Shown here: positions 42,111-51,584 of the stretch, piece after piece
How the letters are laid out: every line of letters begins with the position of its first letter
How positions within the stretch are numbered: the stretch's first letter is position 1
Assembly: GCA_949373165.1 (NCBI GenBank)
Contig: CASICO010000002.1
Coordinates: forward strand, 1 to 64,000
Direction of reading: 5' to 3'
Length of the DNA: 64,000 nucleotides
DNA from: an uncultured Flavobacteriales bacterium
Lineage (GTDB): Bacteria > Bacteroidota > Bacteroidia > Flavobacteriales_D > Sanyastnellaceae
Translations under genes and position numbers: made by a program
The notes under the pieces: model-generated
Databases searched by the model: none
Seen by the model: the letters and a program-made list of their open reading frames with translations, nothing else
Told to the model about the DNA's origin: nothing

Positions 42111-43154
42111 TCAAGGGGTTTGGGCAGCCCCGAGATAACGACGCCAGCGGTCTAAGACTGTGGTCATGTCTTCTGGCAAGTCGCTCTCAAAGCGCATGAA
42201 CTCACCCGTCCCTGGGTGCAAGAACCCGAGTGATTTGGCGTGCAGCGCTTGACGGGGAAGGATCTCAAAGTTGTTCTTCACGAACTGATTGTACTTGCCG
42301 GACGGCAAGCCCTTGATGATTTTGTCTCCCCCATAGGTTTTGTCTCCAAAAAGGGGGTGACCGATGTACTGCATGTGCACCCGAATCTGGTGGGTTCTCC
42401 CCGTTTCGAGCTTGCATTCAACCAACGTCACGGGACCCAATCGTTCCAAGACCCGGTAATGCGTGACCGCATGCTTGCCTTCCTCTCCATCGGGGAAAAC
42501 AGCCTGAACCTTGCGGTCTTGATGCGACCGGCCAATGTGCGCCTCGACCCGTCCCTCATCGGGAACATCTCCCCAAACCAAGGCATGGTACCTGCGCTCC
42601 GTGGTTCGTTCGAAGAACTGTTCACTCAAACTGACCATGGCATGCTCAGTCTTGCCAATGACCATCAGACCTGTGGTGTCCTTGTCTAGTCTGTGGACCA
42701 ACCCGGGGCGGGGTGCTGGTTGGCCCTCTGCCGATGGCAACCCTGCAAAATGATGCAACAAACCGTTGACCAAGGTTCCAGAGAAATTGCCAATCCCGGG
42801 GTGAACCACAAGCCCAGCCGGCTTGTGCAGCACAGCCAAGTCCACATCTTCATGGCGAATGTCGAGTGGAATGTCTTCGGCAATCAACTCGAACTCCCGC
42901 ATGGGCTGCGGCAACTCCAAGGTCACCACATCCGCCGGGCGCACCTTGTAATTGCTCTTTACAGCTTCTCCATTCACCCTCACATAGCCCGCTTTTGCCG
43001 CCATTTGAAGGCGGTTTCGGGAGGTGTTGGGAAGAAGGTTAAACAAGAATTTGTCGACACGAAGCAAACCTTGCCCCTTGTCCGCCACAATCCTGTGGTG
43101 CTCAAATAACTCGTCTCCTTCGGTGAAGGTTTCGATGGGGTTGTCTTCTGACAT
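42111..43154 (-). CDS. rluD: 23S rRNA pseudouridine synthase, RluD family
   Basis: A 347-residue RluA/RluD-type pseudouridine synthase. An N-terminal S4 RNA-binding domain (LRVDKFLFNLLPNTSRNRLQ) is followed by the catalytic domain with HRLDKDTTGL carrying the nucleophilic aspartate, and by ETGRTHQIRVHM. RluD-type enzymes modify helix 69 of 23S rRNA. The ATG at 43154 (MSEDNPIETF) was chosen over an upstream extension that overlaps the neighbouring gene. It lies five bases downstream of the T9SS cargo gene and is probably the last gene of a purL-to-rluD run. Confidence 0.92.
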   Translation of the reverse strand: MSEDNPIETFTEGDELFEHHRIVADKGQGLLRVDKFLFNLLPNTSRNRLQMAAKAGYVRVNGEAVKSNYKVRPADVVTLELPQPMREFELIAEDIPLDIRHEDVDLAVLHKPAGLVVHPGIGNFSGTLVNGLLHHFAGLPSAEGQPAPRPGLVHRLDKDTTGLMVIGKTEHAMVSLSEQFFERTTERRYHALVWGDVPDEGRVEAHIGRSHQDRKVQAVFPDGEEGKHAVTHYRVLERLGPVTLVECKLETGRTHQIRVHMQYIGHPLFGDKTYGGDKIIKGLPSGKYNQFVKNNFEILPRQALHAKSLGFLHPGTGEFMRFESDLPEDMTTVLDRWRRYLGAAQTP

Positions 43155-43159
43155 GTTGT

Positions 43160-45115
43160 TCAATTCAACAAGACGCGACGCGTCTCGATGCGGCCATTCT
43201 CTCCTACAACCACGAGCCATTGGATGCCACGGGGAAGATCCCCGGTCATCAGACGCTGCCGCTCAGAGCCAGCGGTCCAACGGCCCTCTGCCAAAGTACG
43301 CCCCATCATGTCGATCCAACGCCACGCATCGGGCGCCTCTGCATCGGTCCACATCACTTCTAGCCAATCTTGAGCTGGATTGGGATACACCGTCATCTCC
43401 TGATCCGACCATGGCGACACTGCGTCGTCCACAGCAACGAACACCTGCTCGACCCCTGCCTGAAGAACAGGACGCACCATGATGGTGCCTTGAATGGTGG
43501 ACAGCACCCACTCTGCACCCAAACCAAGTTGATAATGCACGCGTGAGAAATTGAAATCTGTGTTCTTGTCCAGCCCAATGTTCAACGCAAAATCTTGCTC
43601 TTGGACCATGCCCACGTGCACGGTGCCCTCCACCGGAATGGGGTCGTCATATTCATAGTAGGCGAAGACATCATTCCCGTCTGTGAAATAAGTCGGCTGA
43701 TGAAAGATGTAGTTCTGGCCCAACTCCTCCCCGGGCTGTCCAGCATCATCCGACCACGCGCGCAACAAGAAGTTTTGGTTCTCCACATTGTCGTAGTACG
43801 GGGTGAAGTAAATCGCCAAACCGAACAAGGTATCGGGGATGGCGAGATCATATCGAACGGCCAATTTCCCTCCCCCTGTAGTCAACCCATATGCCTTCTC
43901 TGCAGAACCATCGTCGTAAGCGTATTCGTTGCGAAACAACTGAACAAACAAAATGCTGTCATTGTCCGGAACCCCCACCCTTTCCTGCTCCAAAATGCCA
44001 ATGGCATCCTCATACAGGGTCACTTCAAATGTTGCAGCAGAGTCGTTTCCTGGATCAGAAAAGACAAAACCATTGGCCTCGACCAGCGTGTCTCCTCCCT
44101 CCACAAATGGCGCCTGCACGTAGTAGCCAACATCAAACGTGGTGTCCGGAGAAACGGACGTCAACGAAAATGGATTGGGGAAATCCTCTTCGACCCCCGA
44201 CACCACATTCCTGACCTTGAAACCACAGGTGACATTGTCGGCCTGGAACGCACTCAAATTTCGGTGGAGAGACTTCAAGCTGTCTTCTGTATAAGACACA
44301 GGATCAGACAAATAATGGGACCACGGCATCACCGAATACGGAGATGTAAGGGTGTGCAAAGGGTCCACAAAAGCCACTTCGAAGAACCCCAGGTTGTCTG
44401 GGTCCAAGTTGTCGTCCACGAGCACATAATCGATGTGCCACAGGTCCACATTTCCGCCCAATGCACCATGGTTTCGAAAGCGAAAGCGAAAGCCATCTTC
44501 CAGGTGAATGGGGTTGTCGACCGGTACTCCAGCCAAGGCAAACGTGTCCATTTCTGCCCCCAAAGCAGACCACACCTGTGTCCACCCCAATTCACCCGCA
44601 TTCGGCGCTAAAAACTCGACCACCAAGCTGTCATTCTCATCGGGCGCATTCCCGAGTCCACCACCTTGGTAAAAGAAGGTGAGGTAAATGTTGTCCTCTG
44701 GTGTCCGTCCGGCGAGGTTAATGGCTTGACTGGTCAAGGTGTCGGCCCAACCTTCAGATTCAGCATTGAACGCATAAGGATAGCCATCTGAACGAAGCCC
44801 ATCCAAGGTCGCAGCGCCAATTGTAGGCGGTTGGATGGCATAATTGAAGGTGCGCCGTGCCGATGAATCCGTCCAACGAACCAGTTCGGAAGGCCCCCCT
44901 TCGGCTTCAAAGGTTGGCGAAGCAAAATCATCAAAGAAGGGCAAAGACATGGCTCCACCCCCCCGTTTGACTTGGCCTTCTTCCGCCCCAAATTTGACCG
45001 CTTGAACGGGAACAAACTGCAAGTCACGTTCGGTCTCTTGGGCCAAGACTCCATTGAACAAAGCCATCGACAAGACACAAAGGGTCGCGGCAAAAAAAGC
45101 GATGTTTCGGCTCAT
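43160..45115 (-). CDS. Secreted protein with T9SS C-terminal sorting domain
   Basis: A 651-residue exported protein. Residues 1-25 are a signal peptide (MALFNGVLAQ). The middle is beta-rich and Asp/Gly-rich without a catalytic motif that I recognise; LVVEFLAPNAGELGWTQVW and FRFRNHGALGGNVDLWHIDYVLV resemble jelly-roll adhesive modules. The last 85 residues are a type A T9SS sorting domain: MTVYPNPAQDWLEV, then WRWIDMMGRTLAEG, LPRGIQWLVVVGENG, ending RRVLLN. This marks it as cargo of the T9SS whose core genes lie a few kilobases upstream. Its start overlaps the PASTA gene by four bases (ATGA). Confidence 0.88.
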   Translation of the reverse strand: MSRNIAFFAATLCVLSMALFNGVLAQETERDLQFVPVQAVKFGAEEGQVKRGGGAMSLPFFDDFASPTFEAEGGPSELVRWTDSSARRTFNYAIQPPTIGAATLDGLRSDGYPYAFNAESEGWADTLTSQAINLAGRTPEDNIYLTFFYQGGGLGNAPDENDSLVVEFLAPNAGELGWTQVWSALGAEMDTFALAGVPVDNPIHLEDGFRFRFRNHGALGGNVDLWHIDYVLVDDNLDPDNLGFFEVAFVDPLHTLTSPYSVMPWSHYLSDPVSYTEDSLKSLHRNLSAFQADNVTCGFKVRNVVSGVEEDFPNPFSLTSVSPDTTFDVGYYVQAPFVEGGDTLVEANGFVFSDPGNDSAATFEVTLYEDAIGILEQERVGVPDNDSILFVQLFRNEYAYDDGSAEKAYGLTTGGGKLAVRYDLAIPDTLFGLAIYFTPYYDNVENQNFLLRAWSDDAGQPGEELGQNYIFHQPTYFTDGNDVFAYYEYDDPIPVEGTVHVGMVQEQDFALNIGLDKNTDFNFSRVHYQLGLGAEWVLSTIQGTIMVRPVLQAGVEQVFVAVDDAVSPWSDQEMTVYPNPAQDWLEVMWTDAEAPDAWRWIDMMGRTLAEGRWTAGSERQRLMTGDLPRGIQWLVVVGENGRIETRRVLLN

Positions 45116-45924
45116 TCAAAAAGGGATTCTCCCCCCGTTCCCTCAATTTCGGGAAGGGGCATTTCAAGGTAAAAGTCAACTTCGGACCCGGCATTGACAC
45201 GTCGTCCACGGACATATTCAGGAATTTGACTGGAGACGACTGCGGACAACGAATCCTCTAAATTCAAGGGGAGTAAGGACCACCGACATCGCCCAAGCAC
45301 CAGTTCAAAAGTCTCTAAGCGCCTCCCGGCCTCGGCCCAAGACAACCCGACAAAATCAGGCAGGGCCACTTGTCTTTCAATCCGCTCTCCAATCACAAGG
45401 ACCAACTCCTCTCCCTTCGACAACCTGTCATCTGGACGCAAAGCAACGCCGTCCAAGTCTTCCACTTTGAGCACCAATCCAGCCAATTCCGTGGTGGGCG
45501 CATAACGCTCGCGAAACTTGAAGCCCTTCACATCGAGTAAAATGCGGGCCACCCCAGCATCCATGCCCTCCTCCACTTCCAGACGTTCAACCGGCGGTGT
45601 CGAGCGGTACACTGTGAGGTAGACGTTGCGGCTTCCCTTTACCTCTGTTCCTGAAACTGGGTCTTGCTCTACGACCGCACCTGGCATGCCATTGGCATTG
45701 TACAGGCTGTCCATCACCACTGGCTTCAGGCCTTCCGCCTGCAGCAGCAACGAAGCCGAGCTTCGGACCAATCCCACGACCCCTGGAACCGCAATCCGCT
45801 CACTGTGTCTGGTGAAAGCCCGCAAGCCCACATTCATGGCCACGTATCCGATCACGGCCAACCCCAATGCCAAGGCCAATTGGACCCAGAACGTGCGGCT
45901 GATGAGAAATCGGAGGAGGCGCAT
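45112..45924 (-). CDS. PASTA-domain membrane protein
   Basis: A 270-residue protein with one N-terminal membrane helix (TFWVQLALALGLAVIGYVAMNVG) and about three periplasmic PASTA repeats (IAVPGVVGLVRSSASLLLQAEGLKPVVMD; VDRL-type middle repeat; VALPDFVGLSWAEAGRRLETFELVLG). PASTA modules elsewhere bind cell-wall fragments; there is no kinase or transpeptidase domain here. Homologues stand beside rluD in many Bacteroidota. A TTG lies three codons upstream at 45933 but the ATG at 45924 is preferred. Thirty bases separate it from purL. Confidence 0.88.
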   Translation of the reverse strand: MRLLRFLISRTFWVQLALALGLAVIGYVAMNVGLRAFTRHSERIAVPGVVGLVRSSASLLLQAEGLKPVVMDSLYNANGMPGAVVEQDPVSGTEVKGSRNVYLTVYRSTPPVERLEVEEGMDAGVARILLDVKGFKFRERYAPTTELAGLVLKVEDLDGVALRPDDRLSKGEELVLVIGERIERQVALPDFVGLSWAEAGRRLETFELVLGRCRWSLLPLNLEDSLSAVVSSQIPEYVRGRRVNAGSEVDFYLEMPLPEIEGTGGESLFE

Positions 45925-45954
45925 GCGCAGCAAGGAAACGTGAGAGTGAGGCGA

Positions 45955-48198
45955 TTATTGAGCCATGGCGTTGGGGATGGCCGTTTCCATGGCCCCCTCG
46001 TATTCCGAGATGAAGCCAAAGGGCTTTCCATCCACCACACATTTGCCCTTGGTGGTGTGACCTAAAAGGGTGACCGGTATGCCTGTCTCCGCAAGCAAGT
46101 CCAAGAAATCCTCTTGGTCCGCTTCTGTGGTTGTGACCAAAATTCGACCCTGTGCTTCTCCAAAAAGGAAAGCATCCAACCGCACTTCACTGTCGCTCTC
46201 CACATCAAACCCTAAGCTCCTGGGCGACCCCATTTCGACCAATGCTGTGAACACGCCGCCATCGCTAACGTCATGTGCACATGCGATCAAGCGACGGTCA
46301 ATCAGATTGCGGGTAGCCTTGTGAAGTTTGACTTCAAAGTCAAGGTCAAAATGAGGCGCAGGACTGTACCGAACACCGTGAGCCGACGCGAGATATTCCG
46401 AACAACCGAGGTCATTTCGCGACTCCCCAAGCATGAAAATCAACTCCCCCTTTTCCTTGAAATCCAAGGTCATTTGACGGTCCGCATTGTCAATGAGGCC
46501 CAGCATGCCAATGGTGGGGGTTGGGTAAACTGGCTTCGCCGTTCCATCTGCACCTACAGTCTGGTTGTAGAAGCTCACATTGCCCCCCGTGACGGGAGCA
46601 TCAAAGGCCAGGCAGGCGTCGCTCATGCCCTTGATGGCACCCACAAACTGCCAATACACTTCTGGGTTGTAGGGGTTGCCAAAGTTGAGGCAATTCGTGA
46701 TTGCACTGGGTGTGCCCCCCACACACGCAATGTTTCGGGCCGCCTCGGCCACAGCGATCGCACATCCCTTCCGCGGGTCCGCCTCTACGTATCGCCCATT
46801 GCAATCGACACTCAACACCAATCCCTTGTCCGACCCTTTGACACGAACCACCGCGGCATCGCCTGGGCGATTGGTCGATCGGTTAACCGTGCCCACCATG
46901 CTGTCGTATTGCTCATAGACCCAGCGCTTTGAAGCCAGGTTTGGGCGAGACACCAAAGCCTTTGCTGCCGCAGGATAGTCCTTGGGCTCCGGAATGGCAT
47001 CCAAGTCGTACTTGGCAATTTCCTTGAGGTATGCCGGTTCACTGTATTCGCGCTCATACACGGGTGCTCCACCACCCAAAATCAGACTGTCCGCGGGAAC
47101 TTCTGCAATCAGTTCCTTTTCATCGAAATAACGCAAAGTGTTTCCTTCCGTGACCACGCCAATCTCCACGGCATGCAAATCCCACTTGTCGAAAATGGCC
47201 TCAATCTCAGATTCACGGCCCTTCTTCACCACCACGAGCATGCGCTCTTGGCTTTCGCTGAGCAGAATCTCGAAGGGCTCCATGTCGTCCTGGCGCTTGG
47301 GCACGAGGTCGAGTCGAATGTCCATACCAACGCCACCGCCACCACTCATCTCTGACGTAGAACATGTGATGCCTGCGGCACCCATGTCTTGCATGCCCAC
47401 CACAGCGTCTCCGCCTGCGAGTTCCAACGAAGCCTCCAAAAGGAGCTTCTCTTGGAAGGGATCCCCTACTTGAACAGCAGGCAAATCTTCCGCACTGTCC
47501 TCGGTGATGTCTTTGGACGCGAAGGAGGCGCCCTGAATGCCGTCTTTTCCTGTTGATGAACCCACGATGTACACCGGATTTCCCGGACCGCCTGCTTTGG
47601 CGCTGATGATTTTGTCGCTGTCGAGCAAGCCTACGCTCATCGCATTCACCAGTGGGTTTACCTGATACACGGGATCGAAGTACACCTCACCACCCACAAT
47701 CGGAACGCCGAAGCTGTTTCCATAATCGCCAATGCCACGGACCACGCCATCGAGCAGCCACTTGGTCTTGGGATTCTCAAGGTCCCCAAAGCGAAGCGAG
47801 TTGAGCTGAGCAATGGGCCTGGCCCCCATGGTGAAAATGTCGCGGTTGATTCCGCCCACGCCCGTCGCTGCGCCCTGATAAGGCTCCAGAGCACTGGGGT
47901 GATTGTGGCTTTCAATTTTGAATGCGCAGCCAATGCCGTCTCCGATGTCCACGATCCCGGCATTTTCCTCACCCGCTTTGACCAACAAGTGCGGTCCATC
48001 CTTGGGCAAGGTTTTGAGCCATTTTATGGAATTTTTGTAACTGCAATGCTCAGACCACATCACAGAGTAGATGCACATCTCTGTGAAATTCGGCGTACGG
48101 CCAAGAATCTCAGCGATTTGATCAAATTCCTCTGGACGAAGCCCCATGTCTTGGGCTTGCTGAAGGGTGGCAGGGGCAGTGGATGCGCGTTGGGCCAT
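45955..48198 (-). CDS. purL: Phosphoribosylformylglycinamidine synthase subunit PurL
   Basis: A 747-residue PurL of the small multi-subunit type (FGAM synthase, fourth step of purine synthesis, ATP-dependent amidation of FGAR with ammonia supplied by PurQ and PurS). Landmarks are [17 protein letters not shown] near the N-terminus, [24 protein letters not shown] for ATP and metal binding, and [21 protein letters not shown]. The ATG at 48198 (MAQRASTAP) fits the family better than the one eight codons earlier. It is the probable first gene of the minus-strand run purL, PASTA protein, T9SS cargo protein and rluD. Confidence 0.95.
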   Translation of the reverse strand: MAQRASTAPATLQQAQDMGLRPEEFDQIAEILGRTPNFTEMCIYSVMWSEHCSYKNSIKWLKTLPKDGPHLLVKAGEENAGIVDIGDGIGCAFKIESHNHPSALEPYQGAATGVGGINRDIFTMGARPIAQLNSLRFGDLENPKTKWLLDGVVRGIGDYGNSFGVPIVGGEVYFDPVYQVNPLVNAMSVGLLDSDKIISAKAGGPGNPVYIVGSSTGKDGIQGASFASKDITEDSAEDLPAVQVGDPFQEKLLLEASLELAGGDAVVGMQDMGAAGITCSTSEMSGGGGVGMDIRLDLVPKRQDDMEPFEILLSESQERMLVVVKKGRESEIEAIFDKWDLHAVEIGVVTEGNTLRYFDEKELIAEVPADSLILGGGAPVYEREYSEPAYLKEIAKYDLDAIPEPKDYPAAAKALVSRPNLASKRWVYEQYDSMVGTVNRSTNRPGDAAVVRVKGSDKGLVLSVDCNGRYVEADPRKGCAIAVAEAARNIACVGGTPSAITNCLNFGNPYNPEVYWQFVGAIKGMSDACLAFDAPVTGGNVSFYNQTVGADGTAKPVYPTPTIGMLGLIDNADRQMTLDFKEKGELIFMLGESRNDLGCSEYLASAHGVRYSPAPHFDLDFEVKLHKATRNLIDRRLIACAHDVSDGGVFTALVEMGSPRSLGFDVESDSEVRLDAFLFGEAQGRILVTTTEADQEDFLDLLAETGIPVTLLGHTTKGKCVVDGKPFGFISEYEGAMETAIPNAMAQ

Positions 48199-48364
48199 GT
48201 TGAGTGCGAAACGGGGTTGCAAATGCGTGGCGTGAAGTTACACCGACACGCATTCCAAGCCGTCCTCAAAAACGTCAGTTTGCCACCAAGCTCCCACAAC
48301 GCGATTCTCCACTTTCAATGTCGCTGAAGAATCCAATTGACCCTCCGCACATCAACCCCTGAAA

Positions 48365-48730
48365 TCAGCCTTCTGCAGCCCTTCTCGCGTCTCCCAAGGA
48401 CAGCCCATTGTCCACGAGATTGCCGTTCGATTTGACCTGAACTGTGGTTCCGAAATTTGACTTGAAAATGTCTTCAGCATCTCCAACAGACATGCTGGCT
48501 TTGATTTTCACGTCGCCCGCCTTCGCATCCACAGCCTCTGCCGTTTTCTTGTTCAATGCCGCGAGGGTTAGGTCTCCTTCAGCAATCTTTTTGCCTTTGT
48601 AAAAGACAAGGTCTAAGCCAAAAGCAGCTTTAAAGTCTTTGGAGATGGTCTTCAGCTTCTTTTGCGGCGCCACACTAAACTCCTGCTTGTCAAAGTTGTC
48701 CGCGATGCGGTTCACGAGATTCTTAAACAT
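48365..48730 (-). CDS. Small two-repeat protein (paralogue A)
   Basis: A 121-residue protein of unknown function. It has two copies of a helix-plus-strand unit: residues about 24-60 (KKLKTISKDFKAAFGLDLVFY, then GDLTLAAL) and about 76-117 (SVGDAEDIFKSNFGTTVQV, then LVDNGLSLGDA). The same double repeat is found in the proteins at 48751, 49280 and 52802, making four paralogues within five kilobases. An extra N-terminal segment of about 22 residues (MFKNLVNRIADNFDKQEF) could be an amphipathic helix. No signal peptide or catalytic motif. It lies 20 bases downstream of paralogue B and is presumably co-transcribed with it. Confidence 0.7.
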   Translation of the reverse strand: MFKNLVNRIADNFDKQEFSVAPQKKLKTISKDFKAAFGLDLVFYKGKKIAEGDLTLAALNKKTAEAVDAKAGDVKIKASMSVGDAEDIFKSNFGTTVQVKSNGNLVDNGLSLGDARRAAEG

Positions 48731-48750
48731 GATGATTTCGTTTTAATGGA

Positions 48751-49146
48751 TTATTTCCAAGCGCCCTCTTCAGCACCCTCGGCTTGTTTCTCTCGGTTCA
48801 ACGCTGTGAGGCTTTTCCCCTGATCCGAACCTGTGGTGTAATGACGTTTGCCCTCACCCGAAGTCCAACACACTTGAGCATAGAGACCGAAAATTTCTTC
48901 GAATTCTGATTCTAGGTTCTTCACAAGCTTACGGCCATGGATGGAAATGTCGCCATCCCCAAGTTTCTCTCTCACTGCAGCCAAGGTTTTTTCCGCATCA
49001 AGGTTGGTGATGCTCTTGCCATTGTCCACATCCAACTTGCTCGTGGATGGAAACAAACCCAAACGCAGGTAAGGGAATTTCTCGTTGAATTGCTTCTTTA
49101 ACGTCTTGATTTTTTTCGACCCCGTAGTCGTGATTTCGGTGCTCAT
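48751..49146 (-). CDS. Small two-repeat protein (paralogue B)
   Basis: A 131-residue protein of the same family as its neighbours. Repeat 1 (about residues 9-60) reads KKIKTLKKQFNEKFPYLRLGLF and repeat 2 (about 65-119) reads ISIHGRKLVKNLESEFEEIFGLYAQV. It is of the longer subtype shared with the protein at 52802: a GK-x2-Y segment and a KSLTALN motif follow repeat 2. The start at 49146 (MSTEITTT) was selected since the frame upstream is weakly coding-like. A promoter-like pair TTG-N20-TATTTTTC lies 33-62 bases upstream. It is divergent from paralogue C. Function unknown. Confidence 0.72.
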   Translation of the reverse strand: MSTEITTTGSKKIKTLKKQFNEKFPYLRLGLFPSTSKLDVDNGKSITNLDAEKTLAAVREKLGDGDISIHGRKLVKNLESEFEEIFGLYAQVCWTSGEGKRHYTTGSDQGKSLTALNREKQAEGAEEGAWK

Positions 49147-49177
49147 TGTAGAATTGTTTGTTAGGATAAACGAAACA

Positions 49178-49208
49178 GAAAAATAAGCCTGAAATCGAGT
49201 CACATCAA
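49178..49208 (-). promoter_or_regulatory. Possible promoter of the paralogue B-A pair
   Basis: On the minus strand a TTG (49208-49206) is followed after 20 bases by TATTTTTC (49185-49178), seven of eight matches to TAnnTTTG with the expected spacing. A TGAAAT-N5-ATTTCA inverted repeat lies just beyond, in the shared gap with the divergent gene. Confidence 0.4.
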
Positions 49209-49279
49209 CACTTTGAAATTTAAGATTTCAGACTCAACTTAACGCCTTCCAAACATCTAAACATCTAAACTCTCCAATC

Positions 49280-49594
49280 ATGGCAGACATCAAAGCATCG
49301 GGTAACACCAAAGTCAAGACCATCAAGGCCCAATTCAAAGAGGCCTATGGCGCAACACTTCGTGTTTACACTGGAATGGGCAAAAAGCCCGCAGATGACA
49401 GCGAAACTCTCGCGAGTGCTCGCCACAACAACGAACGTCCAGACGGAGACGGCGCAGTGGACCTTCACGGCAACATGCTCGTGAAAACCGTTGAAGATCG
49501 CTTCATGGCAGAAATCGGCGTGAAAGTCCAAATCGCGACAGCAGACGACAGCAAGCTTGCCGACAACAATGCCAAGTTGAGCAGCCTCGCCTGA
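49280..49594 (+). CDS. Small two-repeat protein (paralogue C)
   Basis: A 104-residue protein that is almost nothing but the double repeat. Repeat 1 (residues 8-48): GNTKVKTIKAQFKEAYGATL, then a loop, then ADDSETLASA. Repeat 2 (60-103): VDLHGNMLVKTVEDRFMAEIG, then LADNNAKLSSL. The two halves align along their whole length and so define the unit best: (H)GN/R-x2-VKTL-x3-F-x3-FG-hydrophobic strand-loop-ADD-x2-TLAS. No signal peptide. It is followed by a strong terminator and then the KAP NTPase gene, so it probably has its own transcript as well as being a neighbour of that gene. Confidence 0.72.
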   Translation: MADIKASGNTKVKTIKAQFKEAYGATLRVYTGMGKKPADDSETLASARHNNERPDGDGAVDLHGNMLVKTVEDRFMAEIGVKVQIATADDSKLADNNAKLSSLA

Positions 49595-49611
49595 TCAATT
49601 TCACTTTCTAG

Positions 49612-49650
49612 AATCCCGTGTGGTTTACTGTAAAATCGCACGGGATTTTT
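49612..49650 (+). terminator. Intrinsic terminator after paralogue C
   Basis: AATCCCGTG and CACGGGATT form a nine-base-pair stem around an 18-base loop and are followed by TTTTAT on the plus strand. It ends 26 bases before the KAP NTPase start, so that gene is either expressed by read-through or from a promoter in the loop region. Confidence 0.85.
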
Positions 49651-49675
49651 ATATCCTCTCCGCCTCTACTTCGCC

Positions 49676-51529
49676 ATGACCAACTCTACCAGCATCACAG
49701 ACAAACCGATCACCAGTATTGATCAAGACAAACTAAAATCAAGGCGCTACGCTTTGGCCCTCACCAATTTCATTGCCCAAAGTGACACCCCCATGACCGT
49801 GGGTCTACAGGGCGAATGGGGGACTGGGAAAACATCCATGATGTACATGCTGCGAGAGCAATTGACCGGCATGAACATCGCGACAAGCTGGGTGAATACT
49901 TGGGAATACAGCATGTTTCGAGGAGCGGCAGAAACCACACCTGCGGTGCTGCGCGGCATGCTCGAAAAGCTGATTGAACGTTGCGAATCAGAGGGGCAAT
50001 GGACACTCAAAGATGAGAGCAAACAGACGATGAAGAATGTCGGGAAATTCTTCACCCGACTGGGCAACCAAGCCATCGCCAATAAAACTGGGCTCGACCT
50101 GATGGACGCGGCTTCCGGAGACGACCCGGATGCAGTCCAAGCTGAAATCGCTGACGTCAAAAGGGACATCAAGGAAGTCATCCAAAAACTGCTCGACGAC
50201 CCTGACAACAAGTATCAGAGGGTGGTCTTCTTCGTTGACGATCTCGACCGCATCCCCCCCACCGATGCTGTAGAGGTGCTGGAAGCGCTGAAAAACATGT
50301 TCGACATCCCGAATTGCATTTTCGTTTTGGCCATTGACTACGAAGTGGTGGTCAAAGGTCTCGAGAGCAAATTCGGCGAGAAAACCGAGGAGAACGAGCG
50401 CGAATTCCGGAGCTTCTTCGACAAGATCATTCAAGTCCCATTCTCCATGCCAACTGGGGCCTACACCATCGATGAATTGATGCAAGACAAGCTCTCTGGC
50501 ATGGGCATCTTCATTCCGGATGAATACAAAGACGAGTATGCCAAGGTGGTGGCCTTTACCGTCGGGTACAACCCGCGCAGCCTCAAACGTTACTTGAACA
50601 GCTTCTCCTTGCTCCGCAGCCTGCGCGACGCAGACTTTGCGGAAGACCCCGATGGCTTTGACGGCGAAAAACCCGACGGCAAAGATGACCTCATGCTGTT
50701 CTCTCTTCTTGGCCTTCAAATCAGCTACCCCAAAATCTTCCGCTTCTTGGTGCAAGACATTCAATTCGTGGATTGGGAGCCTGGCATGGCCGAGAAGCTC
50801 AATGTCAATCTCCAAGAGGTCCTCGAAACCGTCAGCAAATTCGGCGACGGAATGACAGGCAAAACAGATGAGGTCTGGGAGCAAGTGATCTACGGATTTT
50901 GCAACCGGGACCTTGGTGCCGGAAAAAGAGATCCTTATCTCAAGGCCAAATGGGAGAACATTGTGGACTTGCTGAATCTCCTTCGCGACACCTTCTCCAT
51001 TCAAGAAGGGAAGAAGGAGGAAGACGTGGACACCCTCTATGACTTGCTCGGCAGAAGCATGTCCTTTGCCGCCATCACCAATGTTGACGATGACGTCGCT
51101 GGAAAAAGCGGCATGGAAAAACGAGGGCGGGTCGTTCGGTTTGACACCATGGAATCCAAGTACAACTTCCTCAAGGAAGACCCCTCCACCAACCTTGAAG
51201 CCCTGCCGCTCTGGAAAGCCGTCGGAGAATTGTTCGAGGAATTTGTGGCACAAGAAGGATGCGCCATCAAAGTCACCGCTTCATATATGCCACTGAACAA
51301 GGGCCGCGAAAAAATTGCCAAGCTGCACAACTGCAAGGCGAAAAAATTCATCATCAAGGGGCACGTTCACCACGAAATCGGAACACTTGCTCCTCAAGGC
51401 AACGAGCACATCGTATTCAAGGAGGGTGGCAAGAGCATTCCAGACCAGTGGAGCTTCACACTTTACAGCGATGCGGGCCTACCCCGGTTGCGTGAAGTGA
51501 TCGCCGAACGCATCAACAGCATATCCTGA
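49676..51529 (+). CDS. KAP-family P-loop NTPase
   Basis: A 617-residue STAND-like ATPase of the KAP family. Walker A is GEWGTGKT (residues 46-53), followed by the family WVNTWEY block (72-78), and Walker B VVFFVDDLDR (183-192). Later helical parts (FVLAIDYEVVVKGLESKFG, GYNPRSLKRYLNSFSLL) are typical of KAP. Many KAP proteins insert membrane helices between Walker A and B; none is present here, so this one is probably cytosolic. The last 150 residues (from about GRVVRFDTMES) form an alpha/beta domain that I do not recognise and may be the effector or sensor part. KAP ATPases are recurrent in phage-defence loci. It is convergent with the nuclease-like gene. Confidence 0.85.
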   Translation: MTNSTSITDKPITSIDQDKLKSRRYALALTNFIAQSDTPMTVGLQGEWGTGKTSMMYMLREQLTGMNIATSWVNTWEYSMFRGAAETTPAVLRGMLEKLIERCESEGQWTLKDESKQTMKNVGKFFTRLGNQAIANKTGLDLMDAASGDDPDAVQAEIADVKRDIKEVIQKLLDDPDNKYQRVVFFVDDLDRIPPTDAVEVLEALKNMFDIPNCIFVLAIDYEVVVKGLESKFGEKTEENEREFRSFFDKIIQVPFSMPTGAYTIDELMQDKLSGMGIFIPDEYKDEYAKVVAFTVGYNPRSLKRYLNSFSLLRSLRDADFAEDPDGFDGEKPDGKDDLMLFSLLGLQISYPKIFRFLVQDIQFVDWEPGMAEKLNVNLQEVLETVSKFGDGMTGKTDEVWEQVIYGFCNRDLGAGKRDPYLKAKWENIVDLLNLLRDTFSIQEGKKEEDVDTLYDLLGRSMSFAAITNVDDDVAGKSGMEKRGRVVRFDTMESKYNFLKEDPSTNLEALPLWKAVGELFEEFVAQEGCAIKVTASYMPLNKGREKIAKLHNCKAKKFIIKGHVHHEIGTLAPQGNEHIVFKEGGKSIPDQWSFTLYSDAGLPRLREVIAERINSIS

Positions 51530-51554
51530 AGCCACACAAACAAACAAGACCTTC

Positions 51555-51584
51555 GCTTTTGGGCCGTTCACTCGGCCCAAAAGC
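51555..51584. terminator. Hairpin between convergent KAP NTPase and nuclease genes
   Basis: GCTTTTGGGCCG-TTCACT-CGGCCCAAAAGC is a perfect 12-base-pair stem with a six-base loop, overlapping the stop codon of the minus-strand gene by one base. There is no clear U tract beyond it, so it may act as a transcript 3' end barrier rather than a textbook terminator. Confidence 0.65.

Noticed and set aside
49988..51253. Long antisense open frame (about 421 codons) opposite the KAP NTPase gene
   Set aside because: Conserved KAP motifs lie on the plus strand; the antisense frame has no recognisable domain.
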